A DNA stretch of 64,000 bases from Parabacteroides sp. An277 (GCF_002159645.1 NZ_NFJB01000005.1:1-64000), one strand, 5' to 3'. Shown: positions 26,502 through 34,090, counted from the first letter of the stretch. A program made the numbers and translations. Notes: generated from the letters alone by a model not told the origin.

Positions 26502-27419
26502 ATGACTGAGGAACGTAGCATGAACGAACAAGAGAAGCTTATTGAAATATATGAATTGCTGAAGGAATTGAAAGGGAACGGAGTGAAGATGAAAGATATG
26601 GCCGAACACCTCGACCTGTCGCCCAGCGTATTATCGGGACTTTATACAACGGTCTTGCCCACGTTCAAGAAGTTATCCCAAACAATGACGTTCGAAGAGG
26701 CGCTGGGCGAATCGCTTTCCTATATTAACAACCTATCCAAGAAACGTTTGTTGGGAAGATTGGACATCATGTATGAGTACTTGAAGAACTATGATTATAC
26801 GGAGACCAAAGGAGGAAAGCATCCTTTCTTACGTTCGTTGGAAGAGGAGTGTGCCGCATCGGTGCGAAAAGCGGAGGCGTTCGAGGGGCTGTATATGTCG
26901 TATAGCTGCTCCTCGTCGGTACGCGCCCTGAAGGTGGAGCCTTTCTACCTAACCGTCTCGCCCGACAAACAGAGCTTCGTCGTGGGGCGCAAGAGCGTGC
27001 ATAATTCTATCCGCGAGGGCATCGGCATCATCAAAGAGCAACAGATACTTTACCTCCTGTTCAATGCCTTCCGCGAGCCGAACATGTCACTCGTGACCGT
27101 CTATCTCCAGCTCCCTTTCTTAGAAGAAATCAAGCTTTTGAAAGGGCTTTACCTGGTATTGGATTATAACAAAAATCCCATCGCGCGACGCATTGTGTTC
27201 GTACGCAAATCCGAACGTTATTCGTGGGAAGAGTTCGAGAAGATGGAGGCGCGCCTCGTTATGAAGGAAGACTTTACGGAAGAGGAGTTGCTGCTCTACA
27301 ACTATACATGTGGAGACTCGGATTCGCTGAAGATGTGTACATTGCCCTCCCCGAAGCTCGACCTCCGCGACTTGCAGCTGGAGCAGGAGTGGCTTGAACT
27401 GGACAAACGCAGAGGGTGA
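26502..27419 (+). CDS. Putative HTH regulator of the divergent dehydrogenase/permease operon
   Basis: 305 residues. The N-terminal 50 residues look like a short HTH: LLKELKGNGVKMKDMAEHLDLSPSVLSGLYTTVLPTF, where AEHL...SPSVLSGLY fits a recognition helix. The remaining 250 residues form an unrecognised alpha/beta domain with FYLTVSPDKQSFVVG and a strand-rich middle. An alternative ATG at 26520 has GAGGAA upstream and may be the true start. The position opposite a two-gene metabolic operon suggests local regulation; ligand unknown. Confidence 0.6.
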   Translation: MTEERSMNEQEKLIEIYELLKELKGNGVKMKDMAEHLDLSPSVLSGLYTTVLPTFKKLSQTMTFEEALGESLSYINNLSKKRLLGRLDIMYEYLKNYDYTETKGGKHPFLRSLEEECAASVRKAEAFEGLYMSYSCSSSVRALKVEPFYLTVSPDKQSFVVGRKSVHNSIREGIGIIKEQQILYLLFNAFREPNMSLVTVYLQLPFLEEIKLLKGLYLVLDYNKNPIARRIVFVRKSERYSWEEFEKMEARLVMKEDFTEEELLLYNYTCGDSDSLKMCTLPSPKLDLRDLQLEQEWLELDKRRG

Positions 27420-27495
27420 TAATCCGCTATTCCCTAGACCTTTCCCCTCCATTTCCCTAATTTTGTAACTCCTCTACCTTAAGATTTATACTTAA

Positions 27496-27580
27496 ATACC
27501 AGTACTGGTATCTATCCATTACCAGTACAGGTATCCACTATATACCAGTACAGGTAACTACCCATTACCAGTACAGGTAT
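27496..27580. repeat. Palindrome array D', four units of 23 bp
   Basis: Units at 27496, 27519, 27542 and 27565: ATACCAGTACTGGTAT, TTACCAGTACAGGTAT, ATACCAGTACAGGTAA, TTACCAGTACAGGTAT, with 7-base spacers CTATCCA, CCACTAT and CTACCCA. Same palindrome, copy number and pitch as array D, 3.76 kb away in the same orientation. CTTAAG sites flank the array (27478 and 27591). Further hairpins follow: GATTCCTG-N8-CAGGAACC about 27623-27646. Confidence 0.85.
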
Positions 27581-27680
27581 GAAACCCCAACTTAAGAGCA
27601 GATGAGGTCCCTACTCATAGGAGATTCCTGCCCGAAGTCAGGAACCTTTCCGCCTTCGTCCTGCAGGAGGGCGGGGAAAC

Positions 27681-27747
27681 AAACACAGAGCTTTTTATTT
27701 TATGGGTTCTGAAAATAAATTCTCTGTATCTCCGCGTCTCTGTGTTT
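27681..27747. repeat. Inverted repeat AAACACAGAG/CTCTGTGTTT
   Basis: Perfect 10-bp arms at 27681-27690 and 27738-27747 enclose 47 bases with several CTCTGT-like repeats. It lies between array D' and the rplM promoter. Possibly an interspersed element; no function visible. Confidence 0.45.
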
Positions 27748-27836
27748 AAAAATCCCCATTAGGCTACCCCCTCTGATATGGATACGGACAAAAGAAAGAG
27801 CCGTGAGAAAAATACAGAAGAAAATGGGGCAGATAT

Positions 27837-27866
27837 TTTGTAATTCAAATATTATCCGTACCTTTG
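27837..27866 (+). promoter_or_regulatory. Promoter of the rplM-rpsI operon
   Basis: TTTG (27837-27840) and TACCTTTG (27859-27866), 18 bases apart. Transcription would begin near 27873. Confidence 0.8.
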
Positions 27867-27873
27867 CACGCCG

Positions 27874-27991
27874 ATTATTATCAAATTAACTAAAGTTTAG
27901 TTCTTTGCGCTTTGCCGCGCGTCAGTGTCCGGCCAAAGCAAAGCAAGAGGAGCATTTATTGGATTTATTAATTAATTAAAAACATTAAGCA
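27874..27991 (+). promoter_or_regulatory. Long structured leader of rplM, candidate ribosomal-protein leader
   Basis: About 118 nt between the predicted start site and the GTG codon. It contains CTAAAGTTTAG, and CTTTGC...GCAAAG around a G+C-rich core (CCGCGCG...CCGG), then an A+T-rich single-stranded stretch before the start. L13 (uL13) operons are autoregulated through leaders in other bacteria; here this is only inferred. Confidence 0.5.
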
Positions 27992-28447
27992 GTGGATACT
28001 TTAAGTTTTAAGACCATTTCTGCGAACAAAGCAACTGTAAACAAAGAATGGGTCATCGTTGACGCTGAGGGTCAATCTTTGGGCCGCCTTTGCGCGAAGG
28101 TAGCGAAGCTTTTGCGCGGTAAGTACAAACCCAATTTCACTCCGCATGTAGATTGTGGCGACAACGTCATTATCATCAATGCAGAGAAAGTCGTTCTGAC
28201 GGGAAACAAATGGAACGGCCGAGTTTATGTAAGATACACCGGATATCCGGGCGGACAGCGGGAATATACACCGGCTGATTTGCTGAAGAAAGGCCCGAGC
28301 TACCTGTATCGGAAAGTAGTAAAGGGTATGTTACCAAAGAATCGTCTGGGTGCAAAATTGTTAGGCAACTTGTATGTATATGCAGGTACGGAACACAAGC
28401 ATCAGGCACAGCAGCCTAAGTCAATTGATATAAATTCTTATAAATAA
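27992..28447 (+). CDS. rplM: 50S ribosomal protein L13 (uL13)
   Basis: 151 residues. WVIVDAEGQSLGRLCAKVAKLLRGK at the N-terminus, DNVIIINAEKVVLTG, YVRYTGYPGG and KGMLPKNRLGAKLLGNLYVYAG are the family blocks. The start is GTG (27992), fixed by the family N-terminus (MDTLSFKT) and the absence of an upstream ATG in frame. An early-assembly 50S protein; co-transcribed with rpsI five bases downstream. Confidence 0.96.
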   Translation: MDTLSFKTISANKATVNKEWVIVDAEGQSLGRLCAKVAKLLRGKYKPNFTPHVDCGDNVIIINAEKVVLTGNKWNGRVYVRYTGYPGGQREYTPADLLKKGPSYLYRKVVKGMLPKNRLGAKLLGNLYVYAGTEHKHQAQQPKSIDINSYK

Positions 28448-28452
28448 TAACA

Positions 28453-28839
28453 ATGGAAGTAGTAAACGCAATAGGAAGACGTAAAGCCGCTGTAGCGCGT
28501 GTATACGTTAGCGAAGGTTCAGGTAAGATTACAATCAACAATCGCGATCTGGCAACTTACTTTCCTTCTTCAATTCTGCAGTTCGTTGTAAAGCAACCGT
28601 TGAACAAGTTGAATGTAGCAGAACAATATGATGTAAAGATCAATTTGGATGGTGGCGGTTTCAAAGGCCAAGCCGAGGCAGCTCGTCTGGGTATCGCCCG
28701 CGCGTTAGTAAAGATTAATCCAGAAGACAAGGCTACACTCCGTGCCGAAGGATTCATTACGCGTGATCCGCGTGCGGTTGAACGTAAGAAACCGGGTCGT
28801 CCAAAAGCTCGCAAGAGATTCCAGTTCAGTAAACGTTAA
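28453..28839 (+). CDS. rpsI: 30S ribosomal protein S9 (uS9)
   Basis: 128 residues with GRRKAAVARVYV at the start, ITINNRDLATYFP, GGGFKGQAEAARLGIARALV and the basic tail that reaches the P-site tRNA, KKPGRPKARKRFQFSKR, ending in the conserved KR. Five bases after rplM, the conserved L13-S9 pair. Confidence 0.97.
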   Translation: MEVVNAIGRRKAAVARVYVSEGSGKITINNRDLATYFPSSILQFVVKQPLNKLNVAEQYDVKINLDGGGFKGQAEAARLGIARALVKINPEDKATLRAEGFITRDPRAVERKKPGRPKARKRFQFSKR

Positions 28840-28983
28840 TGTGATTTGTAAGGGATTTCTTGCAAAAACAAAGCGTTTAGTATCTAAACCGGCAGGATTC
28901 ATCTTATATATAATAGGTATAGGGCGACTACCTGAAGGTTGTGTCAAACAAAAAAGAATGTAAACGATTTAAGAAAAGAAACC
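28840..28983 (+). promoter_or_regulatory. Leader region of rpsB
   Basis: 144 bases between rpsI and rpsB. Contains GTTTAG-TAT-CTAAAC and GACTACC-TGAA-GGTTGT hairpins. S2 mRNA leaders bind S2 in other bacteria; whether this one does is unknown. No clear promoter, so rpsB may be read through from rplM. Confidence 0.35.
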
Positions 28984-29829
28984 ATGTCAAGAGTAAATTT
29001 TGATCAGTTATTGGAAGCAGGTGTTCACTTCGGACACTTAAAGAGAAAGTGGAATCCTGCAATGGCTCCTTATATCTTCATGGAGCGCAATGGTATTCAT
29101 ATCATTGACCTTTATAAAACAGTTGCTAAAGTAGATGAAGCAGCAGAAGTATTGAAAAACCTGGCTAAGCAAGGTAAGAAGGTACTTTTCGTTGCTACCA
29201 AGAAACAAGCTAAACAAGTGATAGCTGAGAAAGCTGCCGCTGTAGGTATGCCTTACGTCATCGAACGCTGGCCGGGGGGTATGTTGACAAACTTCCCGAC
29301 TATTCGTAAAGCCGTTAAGAAGATGGCTACAATCGACAAGATGACGAAGGATGGTACATTTGATAATTTATCGAAGCGCGAGAAATTGCAAATCACTCGT
29401 CAACGTGCCAAGTTGGAAAAGACATTAGGTTCTATTGCTGATTTGACGCGTCTGCCGTCTGCTTTGTTTGTAGTTGACGTGTTGAAAGAACATATTGCCG
29501 TACGTGAAGCAAACCGTTTGGGTATTCCGGTATTCGGTATGGTTGATACAAACTCAGATCCGACTAATATCGACTACGTTATCCCGGCCAACGATGATGC
29601 TACGAAGTCTGTAGAAGTAATCGTAGGTGCTATGTGCGAAGCTATGAACGAAGGATTGCAAGAACGTAAAGCTGAAAAGGTAGATGCAGAAGCAGCAGGC
29701 GAAGGTGAAAACGCTCCGAAGCGCGAACGCCGTGCTAAAGCAGCTAAAAAAGATCAGCGCGCCAAGAAAGAAGATAGCGACGCAATGAATGCGAATATCT
29801 CGGCTAAGTACGCAAAAGACGAAGAGTAA
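28984..29829 (+). CDS. rpsB: 30S ribosomal protein S2 (uS2)
   Basis: 281 residues from ATG at 28984 (MSRVNFDQLLEAGVHFGHLKR), the family N-terminus; an upstream in-frame start at 28939 would add 15 unrelated residues. WNPAMAPYIFMERNGIHIIDL, ERWPGGMLTNF and IPVFGMVDTNSDP are family blocks. The last 40 residues are a charged tail (KAEKVDAEAAGEGENAPKR...) longer than in E. coli (241 residues). tsf follows 34 bases later, the conserved S2-EF-Ts pair. Confidence 0.96.
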   Translation: MSRVNFDQLLEAGVHFGHLKRKWNPAMAPYIFMERNGIHIIDLYKTVAKVDEAAEVLKNLAKQGKKVLFVATKKQAKQVIAEKAAAVGMPYVIERWPGGMLTNFPTIRKAVKKMATIDKMTKDGTFDNLSKREKLQITRQRAKLEKTLGSIADLTRLPSALFVVDVLKEHIAVREANRLGIPVFGMVDTNSDPTNIDYVIPANDDATKSVEVIVGAMCEAMNEGLQERKAEKVDAEAAGEGENAPKRERRAKAAKKDQRAKKEDSDAMNANISAKYAKDEE

Positions 29830-29863
29830 TTACGATAATACCAAATTATAAGGATTAAAGATT

Positions 29864-30691
29864 ATGGCAGTTACAATGGCTGATATCCAGCACTTGCGTA
29901 AAATGAGCGGTGCCGGAATGATGGATTGCAAGAAGGCTTTGGAAGAAGCAAACAACGATTACGACAAGGCGATGGAAATCATTCGCAAGAAAGGTCAAGC
30001 AGTCGCTGCTAAACGTTCGGATCGTGAAGCGTCTGAAGGTTGTGTATTGGCAGCTGACCAAGGCGAGTTTGCAGCAGTCGTAGCAGTAAAATGCGAAACA
30101 GACTTCGTTGCTAAGAATGCAGATTTCGTAGCTTTGACGAAAGATATTTTGAACTTGGCGATGGACAAAAAGCCGGCTTCGAAAGAAGAACTGTTGGCAG
30201 CTCCGTTGGCCGACGGACGTTCGGTTCAAGAGCATATTACAGATCGCTCAGGTATCACAGGCGAAAAAATGGAATTGGGTACGTATGAATTCGTAAATGG
30301 CGCTTCTACCATTTCTTATATTCATCCGGGAAACAAGCTTGCTACTGTAGTAGCTTTCAATCAAGCTGAGGTTGAACACCAAATGGCTCGCGACGTGGCT
30401 ATGCAAGTAGCTGCTATGAATCCGGTTGCTGTACGTGCTGAAGAGGTTCCGCAGCATATATTGGATCAAGAGCTGGAGATTGCAAAAGACAAAGCACGCG
30501 AAGCTGGCAAACCGGAAAACTTGTTAGACCGTATCGCACAAGGTGCTTTGCAGAAGTATTTCAAAGAGAATACTTTATTGCAGCAGGAATTTATCAAAGA
30601 TGCAAAAATCAATATCGAACAATATTTGCACTCTGCGAATAAAGATCTGACTGTAAATGCATTCAAGCGCTTTACTTTGAACGCTGACTAA
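29864..30691 (+). CDS. tsf: Elongation factor Ts
   Basis: 275 residues. The N-terminal UBA-like module with MSGAGMMDCKKALEE and KCETDFVAKN (the TDFV motif that contacts EF-Tu) are intact, followed by the two dimerisation core repeats. It recharges EF-Tu by GDP release. Last gene of the operon; a strong terminator lies 30 bases downstream. Confidence 0.96.
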   Translation: MAVTMADIQHLRKMSGAGMMDCKKALEEANNDYDKAMEIIRKKGQAVAAKRSDREASEGCVLAADQGEFAAVVAVKCETDFVAKNADFVALTKDILNLAMDKKPASKEELLAAPLADGRSVQEHITDRSGITGEKMELGTYEFVNGASTISYIHPGNKLATVVAFNQAEVEHQMARDVAMQVAAMNPVAVRAEEVPQHILDQELEIAKDKAREAGKPENLLDRIAQGALQKYFKENTLLQQEFIKDAKINIEQYLHSANKDLTVNAFKRFTLNAD

Positions 30692-30720
30692 ACAGTTTTG
30701 TTCATAATAGACTTATTAAA

Positions 30721-30762
30721 TAGGAGGAAAACAATCCTGTTTTCTTCCTATTTTTTTCTTTA
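30721..30762 (+). terminator. Terminator of the rpsB-tsf operon
   Basis: 13-bp stem TAGGAGGAAAACA/TGTTTTCTTCCTA (one G-U pair), ATCC loop, followed by TTTTTTTCTTT. Confidence 0.9.
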
Positions 30763-30769
30763 TATTGAA

Positions 30770-30827
30770 AGGAAATATATAAACAAAGGCCTGGGAGTTG
30801 GTATTCTTTATCCAACTTCCAGGCCTT
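30770..30827 (-). terminator. Terminator of the cupin gene
   Basis: 16-bp stem with one G-U pair (30786-30801 with 30812-30827, AAGGCCTGG...CCAGGCCTT). On the minus strand it is followed by TGTTTATATATTTCC, a moderate U-tract. It lies 34 bases after the cupin stop. Confidence 0.7.
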
Positions 30828-30861
30828 CTCTGTTTAAATTTTCTCTTAACAAACGTTTTTT

Positions 30862-31311
30862 TTACCAAACGACTGGTTCACTTAGGATATTACCATCAGT
30901 GGCATCTTCAGCAGTAAATGTATTCGCTTTATACTGAACGCAAAGCATCACCAACGGTTCTTTTCCGTTATTGCGTACCGAACGTTTCCCAGCTGGTGCT
31001 ACGCGTACTACGCTTCCCTCCTGAATCGGGAACACTTTTCCATCTACTTGGAATTCACCCTGCCCGCTTAAGAAGAAATAAAGCTCTTCATGATTCTTGT
31101 GAGTATGCAGGAATCCCGTCTCTGTACCTGGCGCAAACGATTGGAAAGAGAAGTCGCTTCCCGTCGCTCCTACCGTCGTCCCCCCAAATACCTTACCTGG
31201 AATCTTTACTTCCGGACCTAATTCCAATACATAATCACTCAGTTCGTTCATTTTGCCTACGTTAGCGGCCGTAAAATTCTCCGATGCCGCAATCTTTTCC
31301 ATACTTTTCAT
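30862..31311 (-). CDS. Cupin-domain protein
   Basis: 149 residues from ATG at 31311, preceded by AAGGAAA; the ORF can be extended to 31467 but the added residues do not look like protein. One cupin barrel is visible: FLHTHKNHEELYFFLSGQGEFQVDGK (cupin motif 1 with HTH..HEE, metal ligands) and motif 2 VVRVAPAGKRSVRNNG. Motif 2 lacks the usual histidine. Single small cupins serve as sensors, isomerases or dioxygenases; the substrate here is unknown. Single gene. Confidence 0.82.
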   Translation of the reverse strand: MKSMEKIAASENFTAANVGKMNELSDYVLELGPEVKIPGKVFGGTTVGATGSDFSFQSFAPGTETGFLHTHKNHEELYFFLSGQGEFQVDGKVFPIQEGSVVRVAPAGKRSVRNNGKEPLVMLCVQYKANTFTAEDATDGNILSEPVVW

Positions 31312-31557
31312 ACGATTTTCCTTTAAATAGTTTGACTTCATTTCTAATGACAGGACAAAGGTAGAGCAAGACTTTTTCCCTTGCAATAAGGCACTTAAAA
31401 CGCTCTTTGTTACCGGCATGAAACTATTGTTGAAGCAGAGATATTTGCAAAAAGCAGTTTTATACAAATTTAACTTCTTCGCTTTTTCGCCATGCCTCTT
31501 GCTCCAAAGTTAAAAGTTCCCTTACAAAACTTTCTTTTCCGCCTACCTATTCTTCAC

Positions 31558-31633
31558 ATATCGGCGATACTTCTTTATCTTTAGGCTAAAGATATACAAA
31601 TATCGTCGATACTTATACAAACATCGTCGATAT
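31558..31633. repeat. Palindrome array H, four units at 21-bp pitch
   Basis: Centres at 31564, 31585, 31606 and 31627. Units 1, 3 and 4 share TATCG-N-CGATA (TATCGGCGATA, TATCGTCGATA, and CATCGTCGATA). Unit 2 is a different palindrome, ATCTTTAG-G-CTAAAGAT, yet keeps the register to the base. The array lies in the divergent gap between the cupin and nudC genes; no clear promoter was found elsewhere in 31312-31798. Confidence 0.78.
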
Positions 31634-31798
31634 TTGTAGAAACAATGGGCAGTTCCGAAACTTTTCCCGGCATGATTACAAGTTTAGGAAAAGGCTGTTT
31701 CTAAAATTCTTTCCGTTAAATTTTCAGGAAGCTCTTTCATTTTACGCTAATTATGCGTTATTTTGCATACGCAAAACGATAAAGGAAGGAAAAACAAC

Positions 31799-32578
31799 AT
31801 GGCATGTCGTTGGTTTTTATTCTATGAAGACAAGTTATTGCTTGAGAAAGAGGCAAATGAATACATAATACCTGTCGGAGACAAGCCTCCTTTCGAGACC
31901 GATGAAACGTTTGCGGTCGCTTTGGAAGGTGTACCGTCTGCCCAAGCCGCCTCTTTGAAGGAGGAGATAAATGCTAACGAACGGTTTCAACTTGTGGGCT
32001 TGCGGGCAAGCTGGGATTATTTGCCTCGCGAATGGTATAAGCGAGCAGGAAAAGCCTACCAGCTGGTGCATTGGGACCGACATAGCCGGTTTTGTCCGCA
32101 ATGCGGGGCGAAGTTGGTACGCAGTTCGTTGATTTGTAAGCGATGCAAAACATGCCACGGGGAGTATTATCCGGTGATTTCACCCGCCATTATCGTTTTA
32201 ATTCGGAAAGGAGACGAGGTATTGCTGGTGCATGCCCGCAATTTTAAAGGCAACTTTCGAGGGTTAGTGGCCGGTTTCCTCGAAGTAGGCGAAACGTTGG
32301 AAGCGTGTGTCTGCCGGGAGGTTCGTGAAGAAACAGGGTTAAGCATCAAGAATTTAACTTACTTCGGAAGTCAACCTTGGCCCTATCCGAGCGGGATTAT
32401 GATTGGATTCTTTGCCGATTATGCAGGCGGAGCTATCCATTTGCAAGACGAAGAACTGAACGCAGGTTCGTTCTTTACGCGAGACAATCTGCCAGTTCTG
32501 CCTCAAAAATTAAGTATTGCTCGCCGTATGATTGATTATTGGTTGGCAGGCGAGCAGGGTGAAAAACCCGAATTTTGA
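31799..32578 (+). CDS. nudC: NAD+ diphosphatase / RNA decapping Nudix hydrolase NudC
   Basis: 259 residues from ATG at 31799 (upstream AAGGAAGG). A zinc ribbon is seen at FCPQCGAKLV...CKRCKTCH. The Nudix box GFLEVGETLEACVCREVREETGL matches GX5EX7REUXEEXGU, followed by the NudC-specific SQPWPYPS. It hydrolyses NAD(H) to NMN(H) and AMP and, in E. coli, removes NAD caps from RNA. Monocistronic with its own terminator. Confidence 0.93.
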   Translation: MACRWFLFYEDKLLLEKEANEYIIPVGDKPPFETDETFAVALEGVPSAQAASLKEEINANERFQLVGLRASWDYLPREWYKRAGKAYQLVHWDRHSRFCPQCGAKLVRSSLICKRCKTCHGEYYPVISPAIIVLIRKGDEVLLVHARNFKGNFRGLVAGFLEVGETLEACVCREVREETGLSIKNLTYFGSQPWPYPSGIMIGFFADYAGGAIHLQDEELNAGSFFTRDNLPVLPQKLSIARRMIDYWLAGEQGEKPEF

Positions 32579-32727
32579 GTAAAAAGAGTTGAATACTAAT
32601 TATAAACGTTTATGCGCTGCGGGGCATTGAATGCATTTCGCAGGTCATTATTAACTATTTATTAAAACAACTATTTGCATATCATGTTGTGAATTCAAAA
32701 TCTTCGCGACGAAGACCGTTGAATTAA

Positions 32728-32777
32728 GAATGAAGAACCGGAAGGCCTAAAACCCAACGATTCTTCATTCATTTTTT
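32728..32777 (+). terminator. Terminator of nudC
   Basis: GAATGAAGAA (32728-32737) and TTCTTCATTC (32761-32770) form a 10-bp stem followed by ATTTTTTG. A smaller hairpin TCTTCG-CGA-CGAAGA lies at 32701-32715. The stem sequence TTAAGAATGAAGAA recurs in the tuf-trnW hairpin. Confidence 0.75.
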
Positions 32778-32780
32778 GCA

Positions 32781-33068
32781 TCAAAGGACTTTACCGAGGT
32801 ATTCCCTCAATGAAGCTACATACGCATCCAAGGCTTCCCGTCCTTTATTAGTCAGGCGGCAAGAAGTGCGCGGTTTTTTACCCACAATTTCCTTTCGGAC
32901 TTCAATATAACCCGCATTCGAAAGCTTATCAAGCTGGATACTCAAATTTCCAGACGTAGCTTCCGTCTTTGCTTTAAGGTAATTGAAATCCGCTTCTTCG
33001 ACCGAAAGCAACAAAGAAATAATAGCCAAGCGAAGCTGTGAATGCAACAAAGGATCGAGTTCTCTCAT
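32781..33068 (-). CDS. Winged-helix transcriptional regulator
   Basis: 95 residues, a single winged helix-turn-helix of the small ArsR/MarR-like 'HTH_34' kind: LLHSQLRLAIISLLLSVEEADFNYLKAKTEATSGNLSIQLDKL, where TSGNLSIQLDKL is the recognition helix, then the wing EVRKEIVGKKPRTSCRLT. No metal-binding cysteines. It starts two bases after the membrane-protein stop. Such small regulators paired with a membrane protein usually repress their own operon. Palindromes in the promoter are candidate targets. Confidence 0.82.
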   Translation of the reverse strand: MRELDPLLHSQLRLAIISLLLSVEEADFNYLKAKTEATSGNLSIQLDKLSNAGYIEVRKEIVGKKPRTSCRLTNKGREALDAYVASLREYLGKVL

Positions 33069-33070
33069 GA

Positions 33071-33682
33071 TTATTGGATTTTACTTCTAACAATGTGTGC
33101 AGGTATTATCATAAAAATCAAGAAAGAGAACCCGAAGAAGAGATTCCACATATTGGTACAACTCCCTTCTACAAGCATAAATACAGCGGTCAGCAACCCG
33201 ACGAGCGGCGTCCACACAAACCACTTTTCTTTAATCACAAGCCCCGTCATCGAAGTGCCAATACCGGCATAAATGAGGGACAAAGGCATCATCAACGAGA
33301 AATCAATCCGCCCAACCCCCAAACCAACGGCCAAGATGACAAAGATGGTCAGCACGAACATGCTACCGATTATTTTCCAGATATGGCCCAACATTTCGCC
33401 CAAATAGGTAGTGACTTCCTGCTTCCTCCGGTTCGAATGAATCAAAGTCCATATATAAGGAAGAAACATAGCAAACCAAACAGCCATAAATTCTTGTTGC
33501 CCCGTCAGCTGGATGCCAACCCAAGCTACAATCGAAATAAGTACGGCCGCATATCCATAAAGTAAGAACGCATTGTAATCTTGCTTCATAGACGCTTCTT
33601 TCTTTGTCTTTCTTATCATCTCTGCGATAAGTTCGATGCTTTCCATTTCAGTAATCTTTCTGTCTTCCATAATCTTAATCAT
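33071..33682 (-). CDS. Six-TM membrane protein paired with the winged-helix regulator
   Basis: 203 residues. A charged N-terminal helix (about 45 residues) is followed by six hydrophobic segments, from YGYAAVLISIVAWVGIQL to NLFFGFSFLIFMIIPAHIV. No family recognised. It is the first gene of the operon with the regulator. Start at 33682, with ATG at 33670 as alternative. Confidence 0.7.
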   Translation of the reverse strand: MIKIMEDRKITEMESIELIAEMIRKTKKEASMKQDYNAFLLYGYAAVLISIVAWVGIQLTGQQEFMAVWFAMFLPYIWTLIHSNRRKQEVTTYLGEMLGHIWKIIGSMFVLTIFVILAVGLGVGRIDFSLMMPLSLIYAGIGTSMTGLVIKEKWFVWTPLVGLLTAVFMLVEGSCTNMWNLFFGFSFLIFMIIPAHIVRSKIQ

Positions 33683-33690
33683 TTAAATCG

Positions 33691-33705
33691 CTTTATTTTA
33701 TAAAC
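33691..33705 (-). promoter_or_regulatory. Second copy of the operator-like palindrome
   Basis: CTTTATTTTATAAAC, one base different from the copy in the promoter at 33772, lies just before the start of the membrane-protein gene. Confidence 0.5.
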
Positions 33706-33717
33706 TATATTTACCTT

Positions 33718-33747
33718 AAAAAAGCAAGCCTGCGCGCCGTTGCTTGC
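33718..33747 (-). terminator. Candidate attenuator in the leader of the winged-helix operon
   Basis: On the minus strand GCAAGC-N12-GCTTGC is followed by TTTTTT. It sits after the predicted transcription start (about 33752) and before the start codon (33682), so it could stop transcription early. Confidence 0.5.
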
Positions 33748-33758
33748 CTTTTATAGCA

Positions 33759-33790
33759 CAAAGGTAAAGAAGTTTATTTTATAAACCAAA
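33759..33790 (-). promoter_or_regulatory. Promoter and operator of the winged-helix operon
   Basis: Minus strand TTTGG (33786-33790) and TACCTTTG (33759-33766), spacer 19. The perfect palindrome GTTTATTTTATAAAC (33772-33786; GTTTAT-N3-ATAAAC) fills the spacer, where a bound repressor would block the promoter. Confidence 0.72.
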
Positions 33791-33961
33791 CTATATACAA
33801 ACTTTTTCACGAAAAAATTTACTGTCCAACAGGAGGTCCTGTCCCGATAGCCAATCCATACTTTGAAACAAGCATTTAGCGTCGATTGGAAGAAGCAGCA
33901 CCATATATCTGTATTTCAACAAGTTGCTTGCAACAAACCGATACTTCAGAAAACCACTTCC

Positions 33962-34090
33962 GACAGGTATGGGAAGTATCTTCGACACTTATAGGAAGTG
34001 TCCCCGACACTTATGGGAAGTGTCATTGACACTTATGTGAAGTGTCGGGCATACTTATGGGAAGTGTCGGCAACACTTCCTATACCTGTC
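33962..34090. repeat. Palindrome array E, six units of 22 bp
   Basis: 19-bp units at 33962, 33984, 34006, 34028, 34050 and 34072, with 3-base spacers. The central units are GACACTT-N5-AAGTGTC with loops ATAGG, ATGGG and ATGTG. The outer units are variants: GACAGGTATGGGAAGTATC at the left, and a right unit ending CTATACCTGTC. The edges CGACAGGTATGGGAAGT and ACTTCCTATACCTGTCG are inverse, one mismatch apart, so the whole array is also an inverted repeat. It lies upstream of the purL promoter and of the divergent operon. Confidence 0.82.
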
